Shown: positions 6,855 to 13,721, numbered from the stretch's first letter. The stretch is DNA of 19,830 nucleotides from Cyanobacteria bacterium UBA3803 (GCA_002369055.1 DFEL01000034.1:1-19830), one strand, 5' to 3'. Notes: generated from the letters alone by a model not told the origin. Numbers and translations are program-made.

Positions 6855-9125
6855 ATGACTAAAAAAACTGCATCTTGTGAATTGGAAAAACAATTATTTG
6901 AAAGTGTTGAACAAAGAACTCCGGATTATGTTAAAAATCTTAATCTGATGGATTTTAATAATAATGGAGAATTTACATTTACACTAAAAAAAGAGCATCT
7001 ATACCCTTATGATGCAAGCACAAATCCTGAAGGTTTGAATTTAAAAGATTGGTTTGCGAATTATGCAAAAGAAGCAAAAGTTTCAACAGCAGGTATTAGA
7101 GGCCCTCAAAACATTTTATACCCTCAAGATACTCGTTTCCCAATTAATTTAGTTGGTATAACATTGGCAACACTGGCAAAAGCACTTGTTGCAAATGAAA
7201 AATATCCTAACAAACAAATTTTAAAACTTGCAGGACGTGAAGTTCGTTATAATTCAGATTTATATTTGGATGCTATTGCAAGAATACAAGCTGCACAAGG
7301 AATTAAAACATTGGTTCCTGTTGAAAAGAAAACTATTCCTATTTGGCTTGCATCATTCTTAGCGTATAAATTAGACCTTGTTGGAGGTGAATATATTACA
7401 TCAAGTCATGGTATTTCAGTTAAAAATGCTACAAAAGATTTAAATTCACAAGGCAGTCAATATTTGCCTGAAGAATCAGCAGAATTTGTACAAAAAATTC
7501 AAGAAATTTTTGACGAAACAGAAAAAAATGGCACTTATGAAATTAAAATTGCAGCAGAAAACAATCCGTTAATTGACGAAAAGATTATGGCAAAATTAAA
7601 CGATGGTGTTGATTTATATGTTGATTATTTAAAATCAGGTGTTGCAGAAAAAGATAATTTAGACTTTATTAAAAAAGCAAAAAATAAAATCGTTATCGAA
7701 AATGTAGGTGGTTCTGCATACAGAACCTTAAGCAGAGTTTTGAAAAAACTTGATTTATCAGATAAATTCGTTTGGTTTAACGAAAAAGAAGATCCTTTCT
7801 TCCATTCTATTGGTAAATATGATGTAGACCCTAAAGGTAACAAAACTTTCTATGATTATTCGGTAGACGCAACTGTTTTGGCAAAACGTCCTAACGGTGA
7901 AAAATATTTCCCTGTAATCGAAACATTACATTATGACAAAGTTCTTGCAGATTATCCGATTGGAACTGCTGTTTTAATTACAGACCCTGACCACGACAGA
8001 CTTACTGTTACACAAATTGAAGATGAAAAAGAAATTGCAAAGCTTGATAAAGCAGGTATTGCGTATGTCAAATTGGGTAATGGAAGAATTTTGACAGTAT
8101 TTACAGCAAACCAAGCATTTTTATTGTTAATGGATTTCAGAATGAAAATGCTTAAAGCACAAGGTAAATGGAATAATCACCCAAGATTTATGATAAAAAC
8201 AACAGCCTCAGCAATGAGTTGGGATGAATGGGCAAAAGCAAATGATGTTGCAGTTGTAAATGTTCCAGTAGGTTTCAAAGAAATTGCAAATATTATGAAA
8301 AAAGTTGAATTGAAACTTAAAAAGAACCCTAATGATGAAGTTGTAGTTTATGACGTATTCGGTCAAGCAATTAATTTAGGTAAATCACCAAGATTAATCT
8401 TTGGCGGTGAAGAATCAGGCGGTATGATTATGGGCGGTGAAGAAATGATTAAATCGCTTGCAGGCAGAGAAGCAATTGCAATGAGAGAAAAATCCGCAAC
8501 AGAAGCTATCTTGGTTGCATCAGCATTGTCAGCAAAACTTGAAGAAGAAAATAAAACAATGTCAGAATATTTACTTGAAGTATTCAAAGAAAATAAAATC
8601 AACGGTCAATTTGATACTCGTGTAGATATTTCATACTATAATGAATCAGAACCTGATATTGACAAATTAAAAGCTGCAAAAGTTGAAGGTGAAAAGTTAA
8701 GAACTAAAAATGATTTGTTCTATCTATCAATGGCAATAGCAATTCGTTCAGGCAAAATGACATTTGAAAATGCAAAAGAAGTTTTAAAAGATGCATTTAA
8801 AGAATTGAATTTTGATAACCTTAAAGCTATTAAGTTTGTAGGTGACGGAACTTATCTTGAATTTGAAGATAAATACATTGAAATCAGACCTTCTGGAACA
8901 GATGCAAAAACAAAAGCTTACGGTGCAGGTTTGAATTTTGATGAAATAGGTAAATTTGCAACCGCAATGGGTAACTATTCAGGTAAAAGAACAGAAATTC
9001 ATAAAAAATACATAACAGATGAAATGTATAATTCAACAAAAGATAAAGCAATGGATTATTACTTGGAATTTGTAAATGTAGATGCAAACAACGAAAAATT
9101 TGAAATTCCTGAATACAAATTTTAA
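6855..9125 (+). CDS. Large phosphohexomutase (phosphoglucomutase/phosphomannomutase superfamily)
   Basis: An alpha-D-phosphohexomutase of 756 residues from this start, which should interconvert hexose 1- and 6-phosphates. The four family loops appear in order: the phosphoserine loop TSSH at 182-185 (normally TASH; the Ser at 184 aligns with the catalytic one), the metal loop DPDHDR at 377-382, the sugar loop GEESGG at 518-523, and the phosphate loop RPSGTD at 678-683. STAGIRG near residue 77 corresponds to the family's N-terminal FGTxGxRG. The protein is far longer than the usual 450-580 residues, with long insertions between loops. AAGGAGA lies four bases before the ATG at 6855 and a good promoter lies just upstream, so I prefer this start. 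The frame stays open back to an ATG at 6717, whose extra 46 residues look like a signal peptide. Exact sugar specificity is unknown. Confidence 0.88.
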   Translation: MTKKTASCELEKQLFESVEQRTPDYVKNLNLMDFNNNGEFTFTLKKEHLYPYDASTNPEGLNLKDWFANYAKEAKVSTAGIRGPQNILYPQDTRFPINLVGITLATLAKALVANEKYPNKQILKLAGREVRYNSDLYLDAIARIQAAQGIKTLVPVEKKTIPIWLASFLAYKLDLVGGEYITSSHGISVKNATKDLNSQGSQYLPEESAEFVQKIQEIFDETEKNGTYEIKIAAENNPLIDEKIMAKLNDGVDLYVDYLKSGVAEKDNLDFIKKAKNKIVIENVGGSAYRTLSRVLKKLDLSDKFVWFNEKEDPFFHSIGKYDVDPKGNKTFYDYSVDATVLAKRPNGEKYFPVIETLHYDKVLADYPIGTAVLITDPDHDRLTVTQIEDEKEIAKLDKAGIAYVKLGNGRILTVFTANQAFLLLMDFRMKMLKAQGKWNNHPRFMIKTTASAMSWDEWAKANDVAVVNVPVGFKEIANIMKKVELKLKKNPNDEVVVYDVFGQAINLGKSPRLIFGGEESGGMIMGGEEMIKSLAGREAIAMREKSATEAILVASALSAKLEEENKTMSEYLLEVFKENKINGQFDTRVDISYYNESEPDIDKLKAAKVEGEKLRTKNDLFYLSMAIAIRSGKMTFENAKEVLKDAFKELNFDNLKAIKFVGDGTYLEFEDKYIEIRPSGTDAKTKAYGAGLNFDEIGKFATAMGNYSGKRTEIHKKYITDEMYNSTKDKAMDYYLEFVNVDANNEKFEIPEYKF

Positions 9126-9133
9126 TAAACAAA

Positions 9134-9154
9134 TGGGGCAATGAATTTGCCCCA
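9134..9154. terminator. Stem-loop between the mutase gene and tRNA-Leu
   Basis: An 8-bp perfect stem, TGGGGCAA with TTGCCCCA around a 5-base loop, begins 9 bases after the mutase stop. On the plus strand it is not followed by a U-run, so termination there would be weak. On the minus strand it is followed by a T-rich stretch. It ends 5 bases before the tRNA. Confidence 0.5.
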
Positions 9155-9159
9155 AATAT

Positions 9160-9243
9160 GTCGATGTGATGGAATGGTAGACATGCATGCTTGAGGTGCA
9201 TGTGGCGAGAGTCGTGGGGGTTCAAGTCCCCCCGTCGACACCA
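9160..9243 (+). tRNA. tRNA-Leu (anticodon GAG)
   Basis: An 84-base tRNA with encoded CCA. The acceptor stem pairs GTCGATG with CGTCGAC (one G-U). The anticodon stem CATGC/GCATG encloses the loop TTGAGGT, giving anticodon GAG at positions 34-36. The long variable arm is typical of class II leucine tRNAs, and the T arm is GGGGG-TTCAAGT-CCCCC. The discriminator is A, as expected for leucine. It reads CUC/CUU codons. It is convergent with the second tRNA-Leu at 10559-10642. Confidence 0.95.
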
Positions 9244-9317
9244 TAAAGATGGTGATAACTATTGTTATTGCTCTCTTTATTTGTTTATGGAAAATCCCGA
9301 CACGAGTCCGCCTTTTT

Positions 9318-9335
9318 GGTGCAATAAATTGCACC
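9318..9335. repeat. Short palindromic hairpin in the spacer after tRNA-Leu
   Basis: GGTGCAA and TTGCACC form a perfect 7-bp stem around a TAAA loop. On the minus strand it is preceded by GTAGG. The compact GC-containing palindrome in AT-rich spacer resembles dispersed REP-like elements, but only one copy occurs in the window. Confidence 0.4.
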
Positions 9336-9386
9336 CCTACAAACTTTTTACAGGTTATAATACATCAGTTTCCAACTGTTTTAGAT

Positions 9387-9415
9387 TTGACAAAATCCGT
9401 TAAATTTGCTATATG
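9387..9415 (+). promoter_or_regulatory. Candidate promoter ahead of a 49-base stem-loop
   Basis: TTGACA (9387-9392) and TATATG (9410-9415) are separated by exactly 17 bases. Transcription would start near the left arm of the stem-loop at 9422. No gene of matching orientation follows, so a very short RNA is the only visible product. Confidence 0.35.
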
Positions 9416-9421
9416 GATATT

Positions 9422-9470
9422 AGCACTACCGTGGAGGTCGGTTTTCGAACCCGCTGTTTCCGGTAGTGTT
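9422..9470 (+). ncRNA. Candidate small structured RNA or terminator-like stem-loop
   Basis: Ten bases at 9422-9431 (AGCACTACCG) pair with CGGTAGTGTT at 9461-9470, with one G-U. Inside lies a second stem GGTT-TTCG-AACC (9440-9451) closed by a stable UUCG tetraloop. The structure is followed by TTATTATAT and preceded by a promoter-like pair. The 296-base stretch 9244-9539 holds only this, the palindrome at 9318 and no convincing gene. I do not recognise a known RNA family. Confidence 0.35.
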
Positions 9471-9539
9471 TTATTATATCCTTTAAAGTTAAAATTTCTT
9501 ATATAAGACTCTCTGTCAGATTTAGTTGAATTTTTATAA

Positions 9540-10175
9540 TTATTTCTTCTGTTTCTCGAAATAATAATTTTGGACTTTTAAGTATATCAGGTTCATAAAT
9601 TCTTTTGAAGGAACTTTTTTACTTTCAATCTCTTTTTGGATTGTATTGATAAGCATTTCCCTTTCTTCGTCAGTTTCTAACAATGACATAATGCGGAAAA
9701 TCCTAGTATAATCAACCTTGTTTTCATCATTACATATACTTAAATCTATATCTCTGAGACAGTGAAATAAATTAGCGCATGTTTTTGAAAGCAAATATTT
9801 TTTAGCAGCTTCCATACTTGATATTCCCCAAATATCAAGTTTAATAAGTTCAGCTACATCTGACACATTATTTTCTGTTCGTTTTTCTTCTTCTAAATAT
9901 TTTATCATTTGATTTTTCTTTTTATCATCTTTTAGCTCGTCAAAGATATCATTTAAAAATTTACTGTCGTCTGATATTTCAGCCAGCAAATCATATAATC
10001 GTTTTTCAGCGTCAGTATTCAGTTTATCTCTTTCAATTATATTAATTTTAAGTTTTTTAGTAAAAGAAAGGCTGGCATTTTTATTTTGTGTACGCATTTC
10101 TTTAATACTGAAAAGAATCAAGTTTAATTCTGCTATTTCTTTGTCAAAGTTTTCATTTAAAATATTACCAGCCAT
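9540..10175 (-). CDS. Unrecognised helical protein between the two tRNA-Leu genes
   Basis: A 211-residue protein from the ATG at 10175. GGAG lies six bases before that ATG, whereas the in-frame ATG at 10187 has no such site, so I take the shorter form. I do not recognise the family. The sequence is highly charged (Lys, Glu, Asp, Asn rich), predicted largely alpha-helical with coiled-coil-like stretches (about 10-60 and 85-110), and has no signal peptide or membrane segment. A block around residues 116-140 (WGISSMEAAKKYLLSKTCANLF) is its most hydrophobic part. It has its own promoter. Position beside tRNA genes and lack of a recognisable relative suggest an accessory gene. Confidence 0.75.
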   Translation of the reverse strand: MAGNILNENFDKEIAELNLILFSIKEMRTQNKNASLSFTKKLKINIIERDKLNTDAEKRLYDLLAEISDDSKFLNDIFDELKDDKKKNQMIKYLEEEKRTENNVSDVAELIKLDIWGISSMEAAKKYLLSKTCANLFHCLRDIDLSICNDENKVDYTRIFRIMSLLETDEEREMLINTIQKEIESKKVPSKEFMNLIYLKVQNYYFEKQKK

Positions 10176-10209
10176 AATTTGCTCCATTCATTTTAAAATG
10201 TATAATTTG

Positions 10210-10237
10210 ATTATATCATATAATATTATTATGTCAG
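10210..10237 (-). promoter_or_regulatory. Promoter of the orphan gene at 9540-10175
   Basis: On the minus strand CTGACA (10232-10237) and a perfect TATAAT (10210-10215) are 16 bases apart, about 35 bases before the ATG at 10175. This is one of the better promoter matches in the window. Confidence 0.6.
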
Positions 10238-10265
10238 ATACGGATATAGAATAAAAGTAACTTCA

Positions 10266-10403
10266 TTAAGCAACCTTTAATCCAAGTACCATTCTCATAT
10301 TGTAGTGTTCTTGTGTGGACTGTTTCATGATGTGAACTATTCGCTGATAAATATTGTCAGGGAGTATTTCTTGTGATAGAATTTCTTTGTCGTTGGGTTC
10401 CAA
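10266..10403 (-). CDS. Possible 45-residue ORF or gene remnant with a TTG start
   Basis: The minus strand is open from a TGA upstream of 10440 down to the TAA at 10266-10268. With the TTG at 10403, preceded by GAGG at eight bases, it encodes 45 residues beginning (M)EPNDKEILSQEILP and ending MVLGLKVA, with balanced amino-acid use unlike random AT-rich frames. The open frame continues upstream to DEVTILEPND and stops inside a terminator hairpin, so it could instead be the 3' remnant of a longer gene. I do not recognise the family. The rest of 10176-10558 holds a promoter, a terminator and stem-loops only. Confidence 0.35.
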   Translation of the reverse strand: MEPNDKEILSQEILPDNIYQRIVHIMKQSTQEHYNMRMVLGLKVA

Positions 10404-10425
10404 AATAGTAACCTCATCGACATAT

Positions 10426-10460
10426 AAAAAAGATATTGACTTATGTCAGTATCTTTTTTT
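10426..10460. terminator. Bidirectional terminator downstream of tRNA-Leu (CAG)
   Basis: A 15-bp stem pairs AAAAAAGATATTGAC (10426-10440) with GTCAGTATCTTTTTT around a TTAT loop, with one G-U pair. Both strands end in a run of T, so it can stop transcription either way. In the minus direction it would end the transcript that carries the isochorismatase-like gene and tRNA-Leu. Confidence 0.75.
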
Positions 10461-10467
10461 ATTATTA

Positions 10468-10511
10468 AGTTGGGTCTGGCTTTAACCACAGTTTTTAGGT
10501 TCCAGCCCAAC
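10468..10511. repeat. Long imperfect stem-loop in the inter-tRNA spacer
   Basis: GTTGGG-T-CTGG on the left pairs with CCAG-CCCAAC on the right, leaving one bulged T. An inner AACC/GGTT pair closes a 10-base loop. The arms have the GTTRRRY/RYYYAAC look of integron sites, but in the wrong order. Function unknown. Confidence 0.5.
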
Positions 10512-10521
10512 CACTTCTACT

Positions 10522-10559
10522 ATAAAGCAGATTAGGGGACAAGCCTAAATCTGCTTTAT
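10522..10559. repeat. 15-bp stem-loop abutting the 3' end of tRNA-Leu (CAG)
   Basis: Bases 10522-10536 pair with 10544-10559, with one bulged A, around a 7-base loop. The right arm touches the encoded CCA of the tRNA. There is no U-run after it on the minus strand, so it may protect or guide 3' processing rather than terminate. Confidence 0.5.
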
Positions 10560-10642
10560 GGTGTCGAAGGGGGGACTTGAACCCCCACGGATTGCTCCAT
10601 ACGCACCTGAAACGCACGTGTCTACCATTTCACCACTCCGAC
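10559..10642 (-). tRNA. tRNA-Leu (anticodon CAG)
   Basis: An 84-base tRNA with encoded CCA. The acceptor stem pairs GTCGGAG with CTTCGAC (one G-U). The anticodon loop TTCAGGT places CAG at 34-36, closed by a stem with two G-U wobbles. The variable arm is long and the T arm is identical to that of the GAG tRNA at 9160. Discriminator A fits leucine; it reads CUG. It follows the isochorismatase-like gene by 14 bases and may share its transcript. A reading of UCA is possible if the loop is shifted by one, but the leucine features favour CAG. Confidence 0.93.
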
Positions 10643-10656
10643 ATTTGTATCTATTT

Positions 10657-11202
10657 CTATTTTATTAACATTTGAACTTCCTTAAAATGAGGGTGTTTTG
10701 ATGTCTTTAGCAATTCAAATAACACTGCCTCCGTTGCTGATATTTTTGCTCCATTTTGTTCCATTAATTTTATTCCGGATTTAAAGTCATCTTTTTTTCT
10801 GCTTGCACATGCATCTTTTACTACATATACTTCAAATCCGTTTTCCAATAAATCAGCTACAGTTTGGTGTACGCAGATATGAGCTTCTATTCCACCTATT
10901 ATTATTTGTTTTTTTCCATAGGATTTTATTTTATCTAAAAACCCTTCATCTTTTAATGCAGAAAAAGCTGTTTTTTCAAAAACTAAGGTATTATCTTTTA
11001 TATGTTCTGCAACAAAATCAACGGTTTTGCCAAGTCCTTGAGGATATTGTTCGGTTATAATTGTTGGTATTCCTAAAATATTTGCGGCTTGCAATAATGT
11101 ATTACTTTTTCTAACTACTGTATTTTTTTCCAACATTGCAACCAACTTCTCTTGTACGTCTATTAATAGCAATAAGCAGTTGTTTTCATCAAGTGTATTC
11201 AT
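10657..11202 (-). CDS. Isochorismatase-family cysteine hydrolase
   Basis: A 181-residue cytoplasmic hydrolase of the isochorismatase-like fold (YcaC/nicotinamidase group). The catalytic triad can be placed: Asp15 in LLLIDVQ, Lys77 in VFEKTAFSA and Cys110 in IIGGIEAHICVHQT, with the usual cis-peptide Gly-Ile-Glu before it. A late V-V-K-D-A-C-A-S-R block (about 138-146) also fits. Family members hydrolyse amides such as nicotinamide or ureidoacrylate, or are of unknown use; metal-binding His residues of nicotinamidases are not evident, so the substrate is open. GGGAG precedes the ATG at 11202. It lies 18 bases after the Tic20-like gene. Confidence 0.88.
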   Translation of the reverse strand: MNTLDENNCLLLLIDVQEKLVAMLEKNTVVRKSNTLLQAANILGIPTIITEQYPQGLGKTVDFVAEHIKDNTLVFEKTAFSALKDEGFLDKIKSYGKKQIIIGGIEAHICVHQTVADLLENGFEVYVVKDACASRKKDDFKSGIKLMEQNGAKISATEAVLFELLKTSKHPHFKEVQMLIK

Positions 11203-11220
11203 TTTTTCTCCCTAAGATTA

Positions 11221-11634
11221 TTATCTGACATTTTTATTTATTATCTCAGATATCCACGGCAAATAGCTGTATCTGCCCATAAGCGATGTTAATGCCAAAT
11301 AAAATAATAACGTGTATATTAATATCTGAATTATTGATAAGCCAAAAATTATTGGTATCATTAACGGGAATGTTAACATTGAAAAAATGTTTCTTACGAA
11401 AGGTACAAAATTTATAACTATTGATAACTGTTCCAATATTATCAACAATAAAAAGTAACCCATTGATAAAAATATTGACTGAAATATATGATACTTCATA
11501 AACGGTCTTAAACCCGATTTGGTCAATACCCCAAGTATCAGCCAAATAAAACCAATCATGCCGGCAGACAAATAACTAAGAGCAGACACAATTCTCTCTA
11601 TCATGTATGGTTTATCATATCTTGGATTAGACAT
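11221..11634 (-). CDS. Tic20-like membrane protein
   Basis: A 137-residue protein from the ATG at 11634, with three to four membrane helices (about 15-38, 50-70, 85-108 and 103-120). An early basic stretch (RYDKPYMIERIVSALSYL), then RPFMKYHIFQSIFLSMGYF, and the ending GRYSYLPWISEIINK match the pattern of the Tic20/Ycf60 family of Cyanobacteria and plastids, where an I-R-F-x-x-x-Q-A stretch and a late G-(R/K)-Y-x-x-(L/I)-P-x-(I)-S are conserved. The role in bacteria is unknown. The ATG overlaps the stop of the TPR gene by 8 bases, so translation is probably coupled. An upstream in-frame GTG at 11652 is possible but lies within the ribosome site region GGAGAAG. Confidence 0.65.
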   Translation of the reverse strand: MSNPRYDKPYMIERIVSALSYLSAGMIGFIWLILGVLTKSGLRPFMKYHIFQSIFLSMGYFLLLIILEQLSIVINFVPFVRNIFSMLTFPLMIPIIFGLSIIQILIYTLLFYLALTSLMGRYSYLPWISEIINKNVR

Positions 11635-12724
11635 TTTCCAATTCTTCTCCACGTCTTAAATCTTCTATGTAGTCTTCCAATAATTGTATATATACTAATT
11701 TATATTCATCATTTTCAGGTACCAAGTTTACTGCATATCTATATGACTTTAAAGACTCTTCTATTTTATTGTTCATATAATAGGTATTTGCAATCAATAC
11801 GTGAATACTTGCATCATTAGGTTGTAATTTAAGTGCTTGATTATAATATTTTAATGCATTGTCATAATCCTTTGCATTAGAATACATATTACCAACAAGT
11901 ATGTAAGCATTCATTTGGTCAGGATATTCTTCAATTGCTCTCTTATATAATTCCAAAGCACCTTCACTATCTTTGAAATCAGATTTCGCAATAGCATAAC
12001 AAATTAAAGTTTTGTAGTTATCTCCGCCAAGATTTAATGAAATATCAAAAAATTTGTAGGCATTTTCTTGGTCTTTAACTAAGGCATAAGTATTGGCAAT
12101 ACATACAATAACAGTTTTGTTTTCCGGATTTAACTCATAAACTCTTAAATAATGTTTTAATGCATTGTCATAGTCAAATAATTTAAAATAAATATTTCCT
12201 AAATCAACGTGAGATGTCAAGTTATCAGGATCAAGCGATAAAGCTTTTTCATAATATGCTTTAGATTCTACATAATCTTCGTAATCGTGATATAACAACG
12301 CTATTGCGTTGTAAATTTCCGGATTTAAAGAATAAAAGTCAATAGCACGGTTATAAAAGTGAAGTGCTTTTGAAAAATTCTTCATTTCGGCATAAGTATT
12401 ACCTAAATTGTAGTATACAAGATAATTCTCAGGATCAACATCCATTGCCTTTGTATAATAATTTAAAGCTTTTTTATATTCTTTGTCGAAATAATATATG
12501 CTTCCAAGATTTAATAATGCTTGAGTGTCATTCGGATGAATACCCAACAAACTTTCATAAACGGAAATAACCTTGTCAAATTTGTTATCCATTGCATACA
12601 ATTTTGCTAAAGTATGGTAATTATCGGCATTACCAGGATCTTGTGCCATCGCAAGAATTGTTGCATTCAAATCGTGTTGAATATCTTTTTGTAATTGTTC
12701 GTTTTTATCTAGTTGTTCGCCCAT
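11627..12724 (-). CDS. Tetratricopeptide (TPR) repeat protein with nine repeats
   Basis: A 365-residue protein made of nine consecutive 34-residue TPR units (about residues 33-338), each with the pattern of small and large residues at positions 4, 7-8, 11, 20, 24 and 27 and ending in xxP(E/D)N. A short charged helix precedes the array (1-32), and an acidic helix (EDYIEDLRRGEELE) closes it. There is no signal peptide or membrane segment. Such arrays are protein-binding scaffolds. The partner is unknown, but coupling to the Tic20-like membrane gene suggests a membrane-linked role. AAGGTGAG precedes the ATG at 12724. One degenerate unit (about 203-236) has G-G-D-N instead of P-E-N. Confidence 0.92.
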   Translation of the reverse strand: MGEQLDKNEQLQKDIQHDLNATILAMAQDPGNADNYHTLAKLYAMDNKFDKVISVYESLLGIHPNDTQALLNLGSIYYFDKEYKKALNYYTKAMDVDPENYLVYYNLGNTYAEMKNFSKALHFYNRAIDFYSLNPEIYNAIALLYHDYEDYVESKAYYEKALSLDPDNLTSHVDLGNIYFKLFDYDNALKHYLRVYELNPENKTVIVCIANTYALVKDQENAYKFFDISLNLGGDNYKTLICYAIAKSDFKDSEGALELYKRAIEEYPDQMNAYILVGNMYSNAKDYDNALKYYNQALKLQPNDASIHVLIANTYYMNNKIEESLKSYRYAVNLVPENDEYKLVYIQLLEDYIEDLRRGEELENV

Positions 12725-12749
12725 GACTGTATCTCACCTTTTTATTTAT

Positions 12750-12777
12750 ATTTTAGCAAAAATATTTTAAAAGTCTA
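12750..12777 (-). promoter_or_regulatory. Promoter of the TPR-Tic20-isochorismatase unit
   Basis: On the minus strand TAGACT (12772-12777), 16 bases, then TGC-TAAAAT (12750-12755), an extended -10. It lies about 25 bases before the TPR ATG. Confidence 0.5.
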
Positions 12778-12785
12778 AATATTTT

Positions 12786-13205
12786 TTAATTTTCATATTC
12801 TGAATATTCTTTTGATTGTTCTTTCCAAGTTTCTTCGCTTACGCTAAATGCATGGTTCCAAAACTTTTCTATTGCATAAGTTTCTCTTTCCTCACGCTGC
12901 AAAATGTGAACAACAACATCTCCGTAGTCTAATAAATTCCAACGATTTTTTAAATCGTTTTCTTCACCGTTTGGAAAACGTTGAAACAAATTTTTAATTT
13001 TTTCTTTCACATTTGAAGTCAATGCTTTTACTTGAGTTGTTGAATCTGCCGAGCATATTACAAAGTAATCTGCAAGCGATGATACTTGACTAATATTTAA
13101 AACGGCAATATTTTTTGCAAGTTTATCGTCTAAAACTCTTGCTAAAATACATGCAAACTTATCTGAAGTAATTTTATTCGTTTCTACTGTCATATTATTC
13201 TTCAT
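12786..13205 (-). CDS. rsfS: Ribosome silencing factor RsfS
   Basis: RsfS (Iojap/DUF143) binds ribosomal protein uL14 and blocks subunit joining when nutrients are scarce. The 139-residue product carries the family core: LNISQVSSLADYFVICSADST at about 37-57, the basic block around 70, and NLLDYGDVVVHILQREERETYAIEKFW at about 90-116. Length fits. The gene begins within or just after the rpiB stop (ATG at 13205 overlapping by 11 bases, or a second ATG at 13193), so the two are translationally linked. Which ATG is used is not decided by the weak ribosome sites here. Confidence 0.93.
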   Translation of the reverse strand: MKNNMTVETNKITSDKFACILARVLDDKLAKNIAVLNISQVSSLADYFVICSADSTTQVKALTSNVKEKIKNLFQRFPNGEENDLKNRWNLLDYGDVVVHILQREERETYAIEKFWNHAFSVSEETWKEQSKEYSEYEN

Positions 13206-13629
13206 CCAACATATCTACTCTTTTTTGGTGACGTCCGCCTTCGTATTCACTTTTTAACCAAACATCAACTATATCAAGTGCTAAAGATTCACCTGTAATT
13301 CTTTCACCAAGACAAAGAACATTTGCGTTATTGTGAAGTCTTGATAGCATTGCAGAGTGGCTTTCATGGCATAATGCCGCTCTTACGCCTTTTACTTTGT
13401 TTGCTGCAATTGAAACACCTATTCCTGAGCCGCAAACTAAAATGCCTTTTTCATTTTCACCGTTTGCAACACTTTTTGCAACAGCTTTTGCATATACGGG
13501 ATAATCACAAGAATCTGTTGAATATGTGCCGTAATCTTTTACTTCGTAACCTTGAGTTTCCAAATGTTTTATAATAATATTTTTTAATTTAAATCCGCCG
13601 TGATCCGAGCCTATTGCTATTTTTGTCAT
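13195..13629 (-). CDS. rpiB: Ribose-5-phosphate isomerase B
   Basis: A 144-residue enzyme of the RpiB/LacAB family that interconverts ribose 5-phosphate and ribulose 5-phosphate in the pentose phosphate pathway. SDHGG at 8-12 (phosphate and substrate binding), the catalytic Cys66 in ILVCGSGIG and His99 in RLHNNANVLCLGER fall at the positions usual for the family, as does the late GGRHQKRVDML. I choose the ATG at 13629 because GGAGGG ends a few bases before it. The in-frame ATG at 13644 would place that ribosome site inside the coding region. It precedes rsfS in one transcript. Confidence 0.95.
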   Translation of the reverse strand: MTKIAIGSDHGGFKLKNIIIKHLETQGYEVKDYGTYSTDSCDYPVYAKAVAKSVANGENEKGILVCGSGIGVSIAANKVKGVRAALCHESHSAMLSRLHNNANVLCLGERITGESLALDIVDVWLKSEYEGGRHQKRVDMLDEE

Positions 13630-13647
13630 ATTACCCTCCGTCATTTA

Positions 13648-13676
13648 ATTATACTGGAATAAAATTTTCAAAGCAA
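13648..13676 (-). promoter_or_regulatory. Promoter of rpiB-rsfS
   Basis: On the minus strand TTGCTT (13671-13676), 17 bases, then a perfect TATAAT (13648-13653), about 20 bases before the rpiB ATG. Confidence 0.5.
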
Positions 13677-13721
13677 ACGGTAAAAAAAACTTAATATTAA
13701 CAAAATTAGCGAAGTTGACTT

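Noticed and set aside
9122..9334. Minus-strand frame with STGGLEPPRLSPHAPQAC
   Set aside because: It is the antisense of the tRNA-Leu gene, a well-known artefact in automatic annotations.
9422..9470. Partial tmRNA or tRNA T arm (GGGTTCGAA with CCTCCAC on the minus strand)
   Set aside because: The T stem does not pair properly and no acceptor or tag region is present.
9249..9506. Plus-strand frame of 85 codons after the tRNA
   Set aside because: No ribosome site; it runs through the palindrome and the stem-loop, and its composition looks random.
10468..10511. Integron attC site
   Set aside because: The arms match GTTRRRY and RYYYAAC but in the reverse order to a true attC, and no integrase or cassette array is present.
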